Below the pieces are notes generated by a model. That model had not been told where the DNA came from and did not search any database. It saw only the letters and a list, made by a program, of their open reading frames with translations. The position numbers were made by a program, and so were the translations under genes. From the IMG/VR virus record IMGVR_UViG_3300006923_000014, positions 17,516-81,515 of that record: a stretch of 64,000 nt of DNA. One strand, given 5' to 3'. How positions within the stretch are numbered: the first letter of the stretch is position 1; each line of letters starts with the position of its first letter. The stretch comes from a virus. Below, piece by piece: positions 23,394 through 32,185 of this stretch.

Positions 23394-24605
23394 ATGAGTA
23401 CTTTTAAAGACCTTCCTGCTGAAGAAAAAGTCAGCAAATGGCTTGCTACTGTTCTTGTAGGGAGTGATGCAAACATGCAGTGGTATGCTGCTGCACTATC
23501 TCAATTCGCCTTTGGAACAACAAGTGAAGTTCCTACGATGGCTCTTACTATGAGCTTCGAAACTTTACAACCAAAAATTGTTTACAATGTCAAGTTTGTT
23601 AAAGACCTTGACTTTCCTGAATTCGGAGCAATTCTAATTCATGAACTCTGGCACTTTCTTAATCGCTCATTTATGCGTCAAGAATTTCGTGACCCAACTG
23701 GGTGGAACTTTGCAACTGACAGTGCAATGAACTGGCATATTGAGAGAGATTTTTCTCATAAACCTCTAGTTCAACTTCCAGACAATTGTCTTCAAGCTCC
23801 TAAGGAAATGAAGCAAGAAGACGTTTACTCAGAAAATCTTTACAAAGTAACAACAGGCCAAGGTAAAGACAAACAATCAGGACAGCCCGGCGCGGGTTCT
23901 CCCCTAGAGCAAGCCTGGGATGATTTTCAGGCTGGAAAGACTAAGCTAGTTGATGACCACTCTCTTTGGGGTACATTCAACGACGTTCCTGAAGAAGCGA
24001 TTGGAAACAAAGTTGTTGAGATTATTGACAACGCAACAAGATTTGCAGGAAGCGAACCTCATGGAGCAGCAAAGATTCTTCGTGAGTTGCTTGAGTCTAA
24101 GGTTCCTTGGGGTCAACTACTTCGTAGATTTGCAGGTGACTACCTTAAGATTGGTAGCAGGCCATCCTGGAAGCGTTATAACAGACGTATGGGAGAAAGC
24201 CAGCCCGGCAAAATTATTAAGCGTGGTGGAAAGCTTGTTATCCTTGTAGATACTTCTGGCTCTACAGCTGGAGACCAAGCACAGTTCTGGGGAGAGATTG
24301 ACTTTGTTGCACGAAGTTTTGAAACCTGGGTCATCCAATGTGATGCTGCAGTTCAAGGCAAGCCCATTAGATATCATAGAGGGGTTGGGAAATCTCTTGA
24401 GATTAAAGGCTATGGCGGCACCGATATGAATCCAGGTATTGAAGCAGCAAAGAAGTTAAAGCCAGATCTCTTTGTTTGTTTTACTGACGGATACCTTTTC
24501 GGAGAACCTGTCCCAACTGGAAAACCAGAGCTTTGGGTTATCTGTCAGAATGGCGTAGAAGTCAAAAACAGACGATGTATCTTCATCGAGAGCAAAGATA
24601 AATGA
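23394..24605 (+). CDS. VWA-like metallopeptidase (DUF2201 type)
   Basis: 403 aa. The N-terminal domain has a zincin motif HExxH (LIHELWHFLNR near residue 82). The C-terminal third is a VWA domain with VDTSGSTA as MIDAS motif and a later GGTDMNPG and CFTDGY. This matches putative metallopeptidases that pair with MoxR ATPases, encoded just upstream. The middle segment is rich in Gly, Gln and Lys. AGGAGAATAA gives a good ribosome site. Known bacterial relatives are linked to stress, and some to phage defence. Here the pair may control assembly or degradation. Confidence 0.85.
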   Translation: MSTFKDLPAEEKVSKWLATVLVGSDANMQWYAAALSQFAFGTTSEVPTMALTMSFETLQPKIVYNVKFVKDLDFPEFGAILIHELWHFLNRSFMRQEFRDPTGWNFATDSAMNWHIERDFSHKPLVQLPDNCLQAPKEMKQEDVYSENLYKVTTGQGKDKQSGQPGAGSPLEQAWDDFQAGKTKLVDDHSLWGTFNDVPEEAIGNKVVEIIDNATRFAGSEPHGAAKILRELLESKVPWGQLLRRFAGDYLKIGSRPSWKRYNRRMGESQPGKIIKRGGKLVILVDTSGSTAGDQAQFWGEIDFVARSFETWVIQCDAAVQGKPIRYHRGVGKSLEIKGYGGTDMNPGIEAAKKLKPDLFVCFTDGYLFGEPVPTGKPELWVICQNGVEVKNRRCIFIESKDK

Positions 24606-24712
24606 AGGCATATAGTACCAAAGAGGGAAACTTCTTTGGTATTCCTTATACAAAAAGGCAATGGAATAGTTTTCAATATAAACAAACCATGTGTCCTGAT
24701 TTCTCCTTATAG
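24602..24712 (+). CDS. Truncated family A paralog
   Basis: 36 aa from ATG 24602, overlapping the previous stop (ATGA). It consists almost only of the C-terminal family A module (FFGIPYTKRQWNSFQYKQTM). Either a minimal functional domain or a remnant of a larger gene. Confidence 0.5.
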   Translation: MKAYSTKEGNFFGIPYTKRQWNSFQYKQTMCPDFSL

Positions 24713-24761
24713 AAACCCAAAAAGTTACTAAAAAATATGACAGATTTTACAGAAAACATTT

Positions 24762-24917
24762 ATGCCTTTTTTCAATAAATCTCTGAACTCTTTAAAGGCT
24801 CATGTAAACAAGAACAGGGTAGCTAGAATTAAATCTCATATTCAAGAAAGTCATTTCTCTTTTTCTTCTTGGGCTGGAGATTATCGCGAAGACTGCTCGT
24901 TTCTCCTTGAGAAATAA
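24762..24917 (+). CDS. Small basic orphan
   Basis: 51 aa from ATG 24762, opening PFFNKSLNSLKAHVNKNRV. No strong ribosome site is visible. It fills part of a 440-base gap between larger genes. Not recognised. Confidence 0.4.
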   Translation: MPFFNKSLNSLKAHVNKNRVARIKSHIQESHFSFSSWAGDYREDCSFLLEK

Positions 24918-24949
24918 AAAGTTTACAAAAACAACTTGATTATCAAACA

Positions 24950-25021
24950 ATGATGACAACAAATCATAATGATTTACCCGAAAAGAATGCAGATGAGCAA
25001 AGCTCTACTGCAAAAGAATAA
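24950..25021 (+). CDS. Possible acidic micropeptide
   Basis: 23 aa, polar and acidic (LPEKNADEQSSTAKE). Weak ribosome site; may be chance. The rest of 24918-25046 holds no other recognisable feature. Confidence 0.25.
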   Translation: MMTTNHNDLPEKNADEQSSTAKE

Positions 25022-25046
25022 CAAACAAAGATAAACAGGAGTAAAT

Positions 25047-25307
25047 ATGACGTCACATCAAAGAAGTACACTTAGTCGTGTATCACGTCAGCGCTTTACC
25101 CAGCGTTATGGTTCAACCAGTTACAATATCATCAGCTCCTATGTTGCTTCAGACCGCAGCCTTAGCTCGCAAGAGCTTGCACAGACGCTTGGCGTCGCTG
25201 TCGGTACTGTTCGTACCACTCTAGGTAATTTTACCCGTGGTGCTTATGGCAGCATCGTTGATGACTGTAACTTTACTAGCCGTCACTTCCGTCCTGCTGT
25301 ACGATAA
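25047..25307 (+). CDS. Small helix-turn-helix DNA-binding protein
   Basis: 86 aa with a strong ribosome site (AGGAG) and G/C-richer codon use than its neighbours, suggesting high expression. Residues about 36-68 read as a helix-turn-helix: SSQELAQTLGVAVGTVRTTL. The N-terminus is Arg/Ser-rich. It stands alone, followed by a perfect hairpin, as expected of an abundant regulator or nucleoid-like protein. Its targets are not known. Confidence 0.75.
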   Translation: MTSHQRSTLSRVSRQRFTQRYGSTSYNIISSYVASDRSLSSQELAQTLGVAVGTVRTTLGNFTRGAYGSIVDDCNFTSRHFRPAVR

Positions 25308-25329
25308 ACAGCTTTCTCCAACCAAAAGA

Positions 25330-25357
25330 GAGGGGAACACAAATTTGTGTTCCCCTC
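25330..25357 (+). terminator. Perfect inverted repeat terminator
   Basis: A 28-base perfect palindrome (GAGGGGAACACAAA and its complement) directly after the HTH gene. The tail is only mildly T-rich (GGTTTAT). The stem could also be a protein-binding operator. Confidence 0.65.
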
Positions 25358-25371
25358 GCAGGTTTATAACA

Positions 25372-26682
25372 ATGGACTCTATTGCTTTTACCCCAACATA
25401 TAATCTGAAATCTAGTAATCCTATTTCAAAAATGGGAAAAAAGTATCTTCAGTCAATTCATCAACTAAGTGCTTTGTATTGTGTAACTAAATCTCAAAGA
25501 ATAGATGCAGAACTATTGAAAAATGAAATGTATAGTACTTTAATATATCCAATATTATTTACAGTAACTACAGATACAGACATTTTTCATAGAGTGGTCG
25601 CTTCACAAAATGTACTTACAAAACTAATTAAAAATACAGAACAAGGAGATATGTTTTTGAGTCTTCCTCCTTGGGTGAATGATTTAGAAGATCAAAGCGA
25701 TGCCGAAATCCATGGGACAACTATTTTTACCCAAATTGAAGGGAAAAATATAGTCTTCTCTCATCCAGAGACAGTTGTGGGCCTTGCAGATTTTGGGATA
25801 CAACTTACAAAAGGATGTAATTCAAAATACTGGGCTCTTCCCATTTCTTTAAAGAAAGATTTTACAATACCTTTATCTATAGGAGAAACAGTAGCTGCAT
25901 TTACAGAAGCAGAACACCAACAATTTCTTAAAATTTATCAACAAACTTTACAGGGAAATATATATGTTGGAAATCTTATTCATAATGCTGCTCCTAGTAC
26001 TTTAAAATATTCTCTTTTTTCTATCAAAGAAATAGGATTATTTCTTGGGTATATCAATTATATACTTCTTTATTCAAGCAGTTACCCCACCCTTGGTGCT
26101 GAACTTCACAATGCATTGCTAGATTCGAAAAGTACTTCAGATCAGATCAATAATTTGTTTGATCAAGTTAATAAAAGAAAATCATGGATTTCCTCGATTG
26201 CTTCTTATCCTACAATTAAAACAAATATAATTCAAATTCAAAACATTGCAAAACAAGTATCGATAGCAAGTCTTTCTTACTCAGCCTGTATTGGACCTGT
26301 CAGTCTCCCTGAAAACTCAATGCAAACAAAAGAAAAGAAAGATATTAAATATAATATTCAATTCAGAATTCTCGATAAAAATAGACTAAGGGTTCAGTGT
26401 AAAAAGACTGGTGGATACGCATCAGAAGCATCTTATATATTTGACCTGTCCTCATCTTCAATCCTCTTACAAGCAAAGAATCTTTCTGACTTTAAAGAAA
26501 GAGATGTTCAGTTACTTATTCAAGAAAAACAACTTCAACATCTTTCTTATGAAAAATCTTCATTTTATAAAGGCAGTGACCAATATTATTGTAAAGGAAT
26601 ATATGACCCAGCAAAAGGTCTTCTTGTCAGTATCAACGGAACAAAAACATTAATTGCAAAAGCAACAGAACTACAATTCTAA
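25372..26682 (+). CDS. Large orphan protein
   Basis: 436 aa from ATG 25372, the first start after the hairpin. Soluble, rich in Ser, Ile and Gln, with no recognised motif. A middle region (about 220-260) is moderately hydrophobic (IGLFLGYINYILLYSS) but not clearly a membrane segment. It shares an operon with the tyrosine phosphatase. Confidence 0.7.
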   Translation: MDSIAFTPTYNLKSSNPISKMGKKYLQSIHQLSALYCVTKSQRIDAELLKNEMYSTLIYPILFTVTTDTDIFHRVVASQNVLTKLIKNTEQGDMFLSLPPWVNDLEDQSDAEIHGTTIFTQIEGKNIVFSHPETVVGLADFGIQLTKGCNSKYWALPISLKKDFTIPLSIGETVAAFTEAEHQQFLKIYQQTLQGNIYVGNLIHNAAPSTLKYSLFSIKEIGLFLGYINYILLYSSSYPTLGAELHNALLDSKSTSDQINNLFDQVNKRKSWISSIASYPTIKTNIIQIQNIAKQVSIASLSYSACIGPVSLPENSMQTKEKKDIKYNIQFRILDKNRLRVQCKKTGGYASEASYIFDLSSSSILLQAKNLSDFKERDVQLLIQEKQLQHLSYEKSSFYKGSDQYYCKGIYDPAKGLLVSINGTKTLIAKATELQF

Positions 26683-26692
26683 AGGAAAATCA

Positions 26693-27454
26693 ATGAGTAG
26701 CGGATATCATTATGGCGGATCAGGCTTTGGACAAAATATTGGTTGGTGTTTTGACACCAAAAATATAGAATTTTGGGGCTCATCAAAATCAAAATTAGAT
26801 GATGTGTTAGATTCCACAGGTGAAGACTTTGCAGATACTGACCTTATCATTAACTGCACTGGGCTCCCCTATACTATTAAACCTTTTATTAAGTCTGCTC
26901 CGACATGGCTTTTAAAAGAAAACAAAACAGAAAAAAGTTTGTCTCTTCCGCAACCACATCAATTAGTTCTTGAATGGAAAGACTTTAGTCCTCCCCCTAG
27001 GCATTATGAAAACCTAGATTTTTGGAAAAATATAGTAACAAGAGCAGAAGAACATGGAATCAAACGAATTTTTGTTTGCTGCCAAGGAGGTAAAGGACGT
27101 ACTGGGACTGCTCTTTCTGCTCTTATGATGGCGACAAACATGGCCGAGGATCCATTCCAGGCTATTAATCGAGTTAGAGAAAACTATACAGAAAAAGCAG
27201 TAGAAACAACTAGTCAAACTAAATATCTCATCAACTGTTTCTATCCAGAAGGAGAAGAAAGAACTGAAGTTTATGATTATTTAGATCAGTTAGAAAAACA
27301 ACGCCGAGCAGCTGAAAAATCAAAGACAACCACTAAATGGAAGCGTCCACAATCAAATCAAGCTATAGCCGATGATGATCTCTATGAGGATGTTCTTGAT
27401 GATGATACAGAAGATTCTGTCTCTTTTAAAACGTCTTATTCCAGCTACAAGTAA
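26693..27454 (+). CDS. Tyrosine/dual-specificity phosphatase
   Basis: 253 aa from ATG 26693, with AAAGGAAA upstream. The P-loop CQGGKGRTG (near residue 127) fits the C-x5-R signature of cysteine-dependent phosphatases; the general-acid Asp is probably in the WKDFSPPPRH loop about 25 residues earlier. The fold matches compact dual-specificity phosphatases. A Lys/Arg-rich and then acidic tail follows (about 205-253). Substrates could be phosphoproteins, RNA caps or phosphoinositide-like molecules. The PP2C at 1327 is an unrelated second phosphatase. Confidence 0.88.
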   Translation: MSSGYHYGGSGFGQNIGWCFDTKNIEFWGSSKSKLDDVLDSTGEDFADTDLIINCTGLPYTIKPFIKSAPTWLLKENKTEKSLSLPQPHQLVLEWKDFSPPPRHYENLDFWKNIVTRAEEHGIKRIFVCCQGGKGRTGTALSALMMATNMAEDPFQAINRVRENYTEKAVETTSQTKYLINCFYPEGEERTEVYDYLDQLEKQRRAAEKSKTTTKWKRPQSNQAIADDDLYEDVLDDDTEDSVSFKTSYSSYK

Positions 27455-27482
27455 AGAAGAATTGCAACTAGGTGCAAAAACA

Positions 27483-29321
27483 ATGTCTTTTATTAAAAAG
27501 AAAAATATTGATGATGAGGTTCATCTATATGAAGAATATGCCCAAAAGGGAAATATCTTTCAGCCATCTAAAAATGTGAAAAAGATTAAAACTCAAAAAG
27601 CAAAAGGTGTCCTTGCTATTGAAGAGTATGCAATCCATGTTCAGTCTGTTAGGTGGAGCATTAACAGACATCTCTTGTTTGAGGCTGGGAGAGAATTTAC
27701 TAAAGAAAATTTTAATTACCCTGTCTTTGTAAGACCGTGTCCTACAGTACCCAGACATGGTTTTGTAGACTCAACAACATGCAAGACAGCCACACAATTA
27801 AACAAAATCTCTAAACAAACCCATAAGGTTGAACCTAAAGCAGAATTACTTATTACCAAACCTATTCCTGCTACATATAGTGCGATCATCTCTGGTGATA
27901 GAATTACTTTTGGACCAGGAAATGATGGAGCTACTTCCGGCAAGCAATGTCAATCTTTATATATCTCTGAGCCAGATTATCTCAGGCAACATATTATTAA
28001 AGACAATTGCGGGATAACCGAAGACCAGATTCCTTATTATGAATTAGTTTGTACTCAAAGAGAAACATTTCTTGTTCAAGTACGTGGGGGACCAGAGCTT
28101 CCTACATCAAAAAACTTTGTTCCGAATCAACTTATAGTAAACAAAGTAGTTAAAGCCGAGGGTGACCTTTTAAAATGGGAAACCATTGTAAGATCACTAA
28201 ATCCTAAAACTACAGTTATTGATCACACTGAAGGAACCCTCTCCTCTCATTACGCTGTTCACGCTATTCTAAACAACATTCCTATTTTTACTGAAAACTG
28301 TCCTCGGGTTGGTGACTTGGTTGTTCCTACCGAGGCTGCAAATGAAATTACAGATGAAGAAAGAAAAGAATTTGCTAATGCTTACCTTTTCGGTCTCTCT
28401 AATATCAATACAGTTCTTAAAGAAAATAATGGGGGAGTAGATTTCTTTCGCCGCTCAACCAGACAGATTGTAGAGCTTGCTGTTGCATGTTTACATAACT
28501 TTAGTGCTCTCTATCGTCACAGAGACTGGAAGCTCTTAGGGACGACTCTAGGCTTGTTCGCAAGGGTTTGTTACTCTGTCTCTGCAGGAGAAATGAGACA
28601 CGCTAACTCTAAAGCAAATAAAGAGTGGAAGAATATAAAAGCTTGTCATACACATGAAGAGCGTGGGAAAACTTACCGTAAAAATTTATGTCTTAGTGCC
28701 CCAGATGTTCAAACAAGCATTGAAGATATTTGCAAAGGCTTTAGCATTAAAGGTTGGGAGTCAGGATTTGGAGGAAAAGCATGGGCTAATTGTACTTCTT
28801 CAATCATGGAGCTACACAATCATTGTGTTGACGGGGATATCAAAGAAGCAGTTGCTCAATTCAATAATGTTATTCATGAAGAACATAACGGTGGCCTATA
28901 TCTTAACAAAGTAGTTAATTCTGGTATCTTTGATACTGCTGCTAGAAACTCAACTCTGTTTATGTTTCAGAATTTAAAAAATAGTATTCATATTCTTGGT
29001 AGTCTTTATAATCAATCACAACCAAAAGAATATTGTCTTCGCAAACTTTTTATTTCAGCTTCTGCTCAACCAAAAACTCAACCAAAAAAGGCAGAGCCTA
29101 CAGATATGACAATTAAAAGAACAGGAAAACAAACACTTCTTACTTCTCCCGATATTTGTATTGACCTTACTAATGATTACAGTTGGGATTTATGGAATAC
29201 CACAGAAAAAGAAACTCCACTTTACTCTGGAAAGATTCCTTATTGGTATACAAATAGCAAAGGAAAGAAAGTTATATCTAAAGCAAAGGTAACTAAACTA
29301 TGCAAACAAAACAAGTCATAA
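27483..29321 (+). CDS. PEP-synthase-like protein with swivelling domain
   Basis: 612 aa from ATG 27483; the frame extends to 27372 but that would overlap the phosphatase by 83 bases. Residues about 80-115 (PVFVRPCPTVPRHGFVDS) resemble the ATP-grasp opening of PEP synthase or pyruvate phosphate dikinase. Residues about 250-290 (TEGTLSSHYAVHAILNNIPIF then GDLVVP) match the swivelling phosphohistidine domain T-x-G-x-x-S-H-A-A. The C-terminal 300 residues are helical and unrecognised. This suggests an ATP-driven phosphoryl transfer, perhaps as an antibiotic-inactivation-type or protein-modifying kinase. Assignment is tentative. Confidence 0.5.
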   Translation: MSFIKKKNIDDEVHLYEEYAQKGNIFQPSKNVKKIKTQKAKGVLAIEEYAIHVQSVRWSINRHLLFEAGREFTKENFNYPVFVRPCPTVPRHGFVDSTTCKTATQLNKISKQTHKVEPKAELLITKPIPATYSAIISGDRITFGPGNDGATSGKQCQSLYISEPDYLRQHIIKDNCGITEDQIPYYELVCTQRETFLVQVRGGPELPTSKNFVPNQLIVNKVVKAEGDLLKWETIVRSLNPKTTVIDHTEGTLSSHYAVHAILNNIPIFTENCPRVGDLVVPTEAANEITDEERKEFANAYLFGLSNINTVLKENNGGVDFFRRSTRQIVELAVACLHNFSALYRHRDWKLLGTTLGLFARVCYSVSAGEMRHANSKANKEWKNIKACHTHEERGKTYRKNLCLSAPDVQTSIEDICKGFSIKGWESGFGGKAWANCTSSIMELHNHCVDGDIKEAVAQFNNVIHEEHNGGLYLNKVVNSGIFDTAARNSTLFMFQNLKNSIHILGSLYNQSQPKEYCLRKLFISASAQPKTQPKKAEPTDMTIKRTGKQTLLTSPDICIDLTNDYSWDLWNTTEKETPLYSGKIPYWYTNSKGKKVISKAKVTKLCKQNKS

Positions 29322-29390
29322 TAGACCTTATTAGAATAAACTATAAACAATTTTCAACACTGTTAATTAAAGATTTAATTAGGAATAAAA

Positions 29391-29819
29391 ATGAATGTAA
29401 AGCAGGTTATTGTTGTAAGAACAAAATACCCCGATAATAAAGGGGGAACACGAAAATTAAGAACGGGAAAACTTATGGCACAAGCCGCTCATGCTTCAAT
29501 GAAAGTCTTTCTCGACATGATGGCTGAAACAACTTATGAAAACAGTCCATACAGTTCCTTTTTTATGGAACTAAGCCACACAAGCCCTGTATATCACTGG
29601 CTGTCTGGTCCTTTTGCAAAGATCTGTTGTTATGTAGAGAGTGAAAAAGATCTATTGGACTTATATTACAGAGCCCGCGCAGCGGGCCTTCCTGCTAGTC
29701 TTATTAAAGACTCGGGCAAGACTGAATTCCATGGTGTTCCTACCAATACATGTATTGCTATAGGACCAGCAGAGAATAAAGATATAGATAAGATCACTGG
29801 AGATTTGAAACTACTATGA
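29391..29819 (+). CDS. Peptidyl-tRNA hydrolase, Pth2 family
   Basis: 142 aa. Pth2 frees tRNA from peptidyl-tRNA that dropped off the ribosome. The family pattern is clear: KQVIVVRTKYP, then GKLMAQAAHASMKVF, and the C-terminal AGLPASLIKDSGKTEFHGVPT with TCIAIGPA and a closing D-K-I-T-G-x-L-K-L-L. Pth2 is typical of archaea and eukaryotes, rare in bacteria, and found in some large phages. The loop between helices (MMAETTYENSPYSSFF) is a phage-type insertion. It complements the phage tmRNA. Confidence 0.9.
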   Translation: MNVKQVIVVRTKYPDNKGGTRKLRTGKLMAQAAHASMKVFLDMMAETTYENSPYSSFFMELSHTSPVYHWLSGPFAKICCYVESEKDLLDLYYRARAAGLPASLIKDSGKTEFHGVPTNTCIAIGPAENKDIDKITGDLKLL

Positions 29820-30073
29820 AAGAAAATTGGAGAACAGACCCTCTTCCCAAAAGAAGGTTTTTCTTCTGGGGAAAGGGAGAAATAGATGGTGTCTTTTGTC
29901 ACTCTATCTTTATAAGAGAACAAGACTTTCATCCTGATGATCTCAAGCTTCCATATCGTCGAAGAAGAATGGTCTGGGGGCATAGAAGAATAGATATAAT
30001 CTCTTGTCGTTGGAGTAGGGGAGAGCCTTACAGAATGAGGGGATGGTCTGAAATAGAAGAACCGCAGGATTAG
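29816..30073 (+). CDS. Small Arg/Trp-rich protein
   Basis: 85 aa starting inside the Pth2 stop (ATGA overlap). Very basic in the middle (PYRRRRMVWGHRR). Possible RNA-binding partner of Pth2; inference only. Confidence 0.65.
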   Translation: MKENWRTDPLPKRRFFFWGKGEIDGVFCHSIFIREQDFHPDDLKLPYRRRRMVWGHRRIDIISCRWSRGEPYRMRGWSEIEEPQD

Positions 30074-30074
30074 A

Positions 30075-30308
30075 ATGATATTAAAAAATATTATCTTAGA
30101 TCTCTTGGAAAACAAGAGTAGACTTAAAAAACATAATCAATTACGTTCTCGAATAGAAAACTTTACTCCACCTGGTCAGCCAAATTATAGTTGTTCATTT
30201 CAGTTTGGTGGTTCACAATTAAGATGGAAGTGTGGTTGTGAACGAACCATCATGAACAAAACACACTATAACGAATTATGTCAGACACACCTAAATCAAC
30301 TGAAGTAA
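30075..30308 (+). CDS. Small putative zinc protein
   Basis: 77 aa with Cys residues in CGCERT and CQTH near the C-terminus plus an upstream Cys, so a small zinc site is possible. Basic N-terminal helix. Not recognised. Confidence 0.6.
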   Translation: MILKNIILDLLENKSRLKKHNQLRSRIENFTPPGQPNYSCSFQFGGSQLRWKCGCERTIMNKTHYNELCQTHLNQLK

Positions 30309-30571
30309 AAGCTTACAAGAGACCACGCCCTACACGTAGACAACTCAAGAGAGAAATACAGATAGGACGTGAACATATTGGAGAATTAGCAAGTTGGCAA
30401 AAAGGACGTGAACAACGTATAGCTATTTGTCTTGGTCTTTCAAAGAATGCAACTCTGCCAATGATTGAAAAGGAGGCGCGGAGATTATACACTATCTCTC
30501 AGAAACAAGCACAGGGCACTTCTCTTCTTCCTAAAAAGACTAAAAAGAAAAAGACAAAATCCAAAGTATAA
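30278..30571 (+). CDS. Small basic protein
   Basis: 97 aa, highly basic, ending in a poly-Lys tail (KKTKKKKTKSKV). Probably nucleic-acid binding. Overlaps the preceding gene by 31 bases. Confidence 0.65.
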   Translation: MSDTPKSTEVKAYKRPRPTRRQLKREIQIGREHIGELASWQKGREQRIAICLGLSKNATLPMIEKEARRLYTISQKQAQGTSLLPKKTKKKKTKSKV

Positions 30572-30618
30572 TATTCTTGTAGCCTTCAGGGCTCATAGAC
30601 ATAAAGGAGTAACTAGCT

Positions 30619-31497
30619 TTGGTTCAAGAGACTCTTCATACCGTTCACGTTGATCCCAACACATTGAATAATCTTTATAACAAGAATGCTGTTAAGATCA
30701 GTGATGTTAATTCTAACTATCCAATCCTTTCATCAGAAATTCTTTATCCTAATGCACAGCTTATCCTTAAGCATGAATCACAAAGTGCATTGGCTGTTAT
30801 TGATCCCGCTTGCAATTTTATAGAGCTATGCTTTAGTAATAATGCACCGTTTGGCATTAGTCCTCGCAACACAGAACAAACAGTTCTAATGCATCAATTA
30901 CAAAATGATGATATTAAGTTACAGATTATTGCAGGAAAAGCTGGCTGCGGCAAGTCTCTGCTTGCAATGGCTTCAGGCCTTAGTAAAGTTCTAGAAGATA
31001 ATCTGTATAAAAGACTAGTTATTACTAAGCCTACTTATCAAGTGGGAGAAAAGGGTGCCTTCGCCGCAGTCCCCGGTAATATTCAAGAAAAGTATGAACC
31101 TTATCTTATGAACTTCATGATGACTCTTGAAGAGTTAGGCATGGAGAGAGCTTATCTAAATATTATTAAAGAGAAAAGATTAATAGAATTTGTACCTCTG
31201 CAATTAATGAGAGGAATGTCTTTTAAAAACTGCATGGTAGTCGCTGATGAAGTACAGTCTCTATCAAGACATGAGATGCAAACTCTTTGCTCAAGAATTG
31301 GAGCTAACTCCAAGCTTGTTTTGCTTGGTGATCCAAGACAAATAGATAGAAGCATATCATTTAATGAAACAGGCCTTGCCCGTTTAATCAAATCTGACAG
31401 AATAAAATATTCTGATCTATGTGCTATGACTCATCTAACAAAGAATGAAAGAAGTAGACTTAGTACATTATTAGATGATGTTCTTTTAGAAGACTAA
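30619..31497 (+). CDS. phoH: PhoH-like ATPase
   Basis: 292 aa from TTG 30619, 8 bases after AGGAG. The PhoH P-loop ATPase domain fills residues about 90-275: Walker A AGKAGCGKS, the KPTYQVGEKGAFAAVPG motif, Walker B VVADEVQ, and the sensor GDPRQID. PhoH family members are common in large phages, with predicted RNA helicase activity; their phage role is unsettled. A hairpin follows. Confidence 0.92.
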   Translation: MVQETLHTVHVDPNTLNNLYNKNAVKISDVNSNYPILSSEILYPNAQLILKHESQSALAVIDPACNFIELCFSNNAPFGISPRNTEQTVLMHQLQNDDIKLQIIAGKAGCGKSLLAMASGLSKVLEDNLYKRLVITKPTYQVGEKGAFAAVPGNIQEKYEPYLMNFMMTLEELGMERAYLNIIKEKRLIEFVPLQLMRGMSFKNCMVVADEVQSLSRHEMQTLCSRIGANSKLVLLGDPRQIDRSISFNETGLARLIKSDRIKYSDLCAMTHLTKNERSRLSTLLDDVLLED

Positions 31498-31515
31498 TCT
31501 TTTTCAAAAGATTAT

Positions 31516-31543
31516 GGGAAAGGAAGAGGGTAAAACCTCTCCC
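31516..31543 (+). terminator. Imperfect hairpin terminator after phoH
   Basis: AGAGG/CCTCT with an outer GGG/CCC pair, followed by TGTTTTGTTT. The stem is imperfect but the T-rich tail is the best of the hairpins in this window. Confidence 0.55.
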
Positions 31544-31553
31544 TGTTTTGTTT

Positions 31554-31886
31554 ATGATTATAAAATCTTACACTGATTCAGAATGTGTTGTCCTTTGTAT
31601 CTTCTGTACTATAACTTATCGTTTAATAAGTAATTTTATTTTAGAGTGTTCTCTTGATCATGGCAATGGGGCTCATGATTATATAATCATGAGGCCTGGC
31701 GATAATATTATTCCAGGAGATCTTATTGCCTCAAACTGGTTATACCCACTCACCAAGTGGCAAGAAAATCTTAAGAAAGAAATAATAGAAATTGAATATA
31801 AATATATAACTATAGGGAAAGAGTTTCCTAAGATACTTCAAATACTGCAGGAAAGGATTAAACGATGGGATACATCAGAGAATTAG
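31554..31886 (+). CDS. Family B small protein
   Basis: 110 aa from ATG 31554. First of several family B genes in a row. The C-terminus has the family ending: EIEYKYITIGKEFPKILQILQERI. The N-terminal half is a strand-rich, variable domain. Function unknown. It overlaps the next member by 22 bases. Confidence 0.7.
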   Translation: MIIKSYTDSECVVLCIFCTITYRLISNFILECSLDHGNGAHDYIIMRPGDNIIPGDLIASNWLYPLTKWQENLKKEIIEIEYKYITIGKEFPKILQILQERIKRWDTSEN

Positions 31887-32185
31887 ACCTGCCACCTGGC
31901 AGTAAATATAGATGTATATACGGTGTTCATCTTAAAATTAAAAGAAAGAGGGAGCACTATACTGGATGGACTTTTTATGCTTCTGCAGACCATCTCAACA
32001 GATGGAGACTAACACCTACTCTAGGGTATGGAAAAACATATTTGTCTTCCGAAGCACAAGAAGAATTTGTAAAAATTCTCCTTAACCTAGAGTATGAGCA
32101 CCTAACTTCTGGTGATAAGACTTACTTCCCTAATCTATATCCAGTACTGAGAAAATTAGAAAATGATGCAGATAAAAAAGGTTGA
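31865..32185 (+). CDS. Family B small protein
   Basis: 106 aa. Tail LEYEHLTSGDKTYFPNLYPV then a Leu-rich helix, as in its neighbours. N-terminal half differs in sequence but has similar aromatic strands (YTGWTFYASADHLNRW). Function unknown. Confidence 0.72.
   Translation: MGYIRELDLPPGSKYRCIYGVHLKIKRKREHYTGWTFYASADHLNRWRLTPTLGYGKTYLSSEAQEEFVKILLNLEYEHLTSGDKTYFPNLYPVLRKLENDADKKG

Noticed and set aside
29301-29366. 21-codon frame between the PEP-like gene and Pth2
   Set aside because: No ribosome site and it overlaps the end of the larger gene; probably chance.
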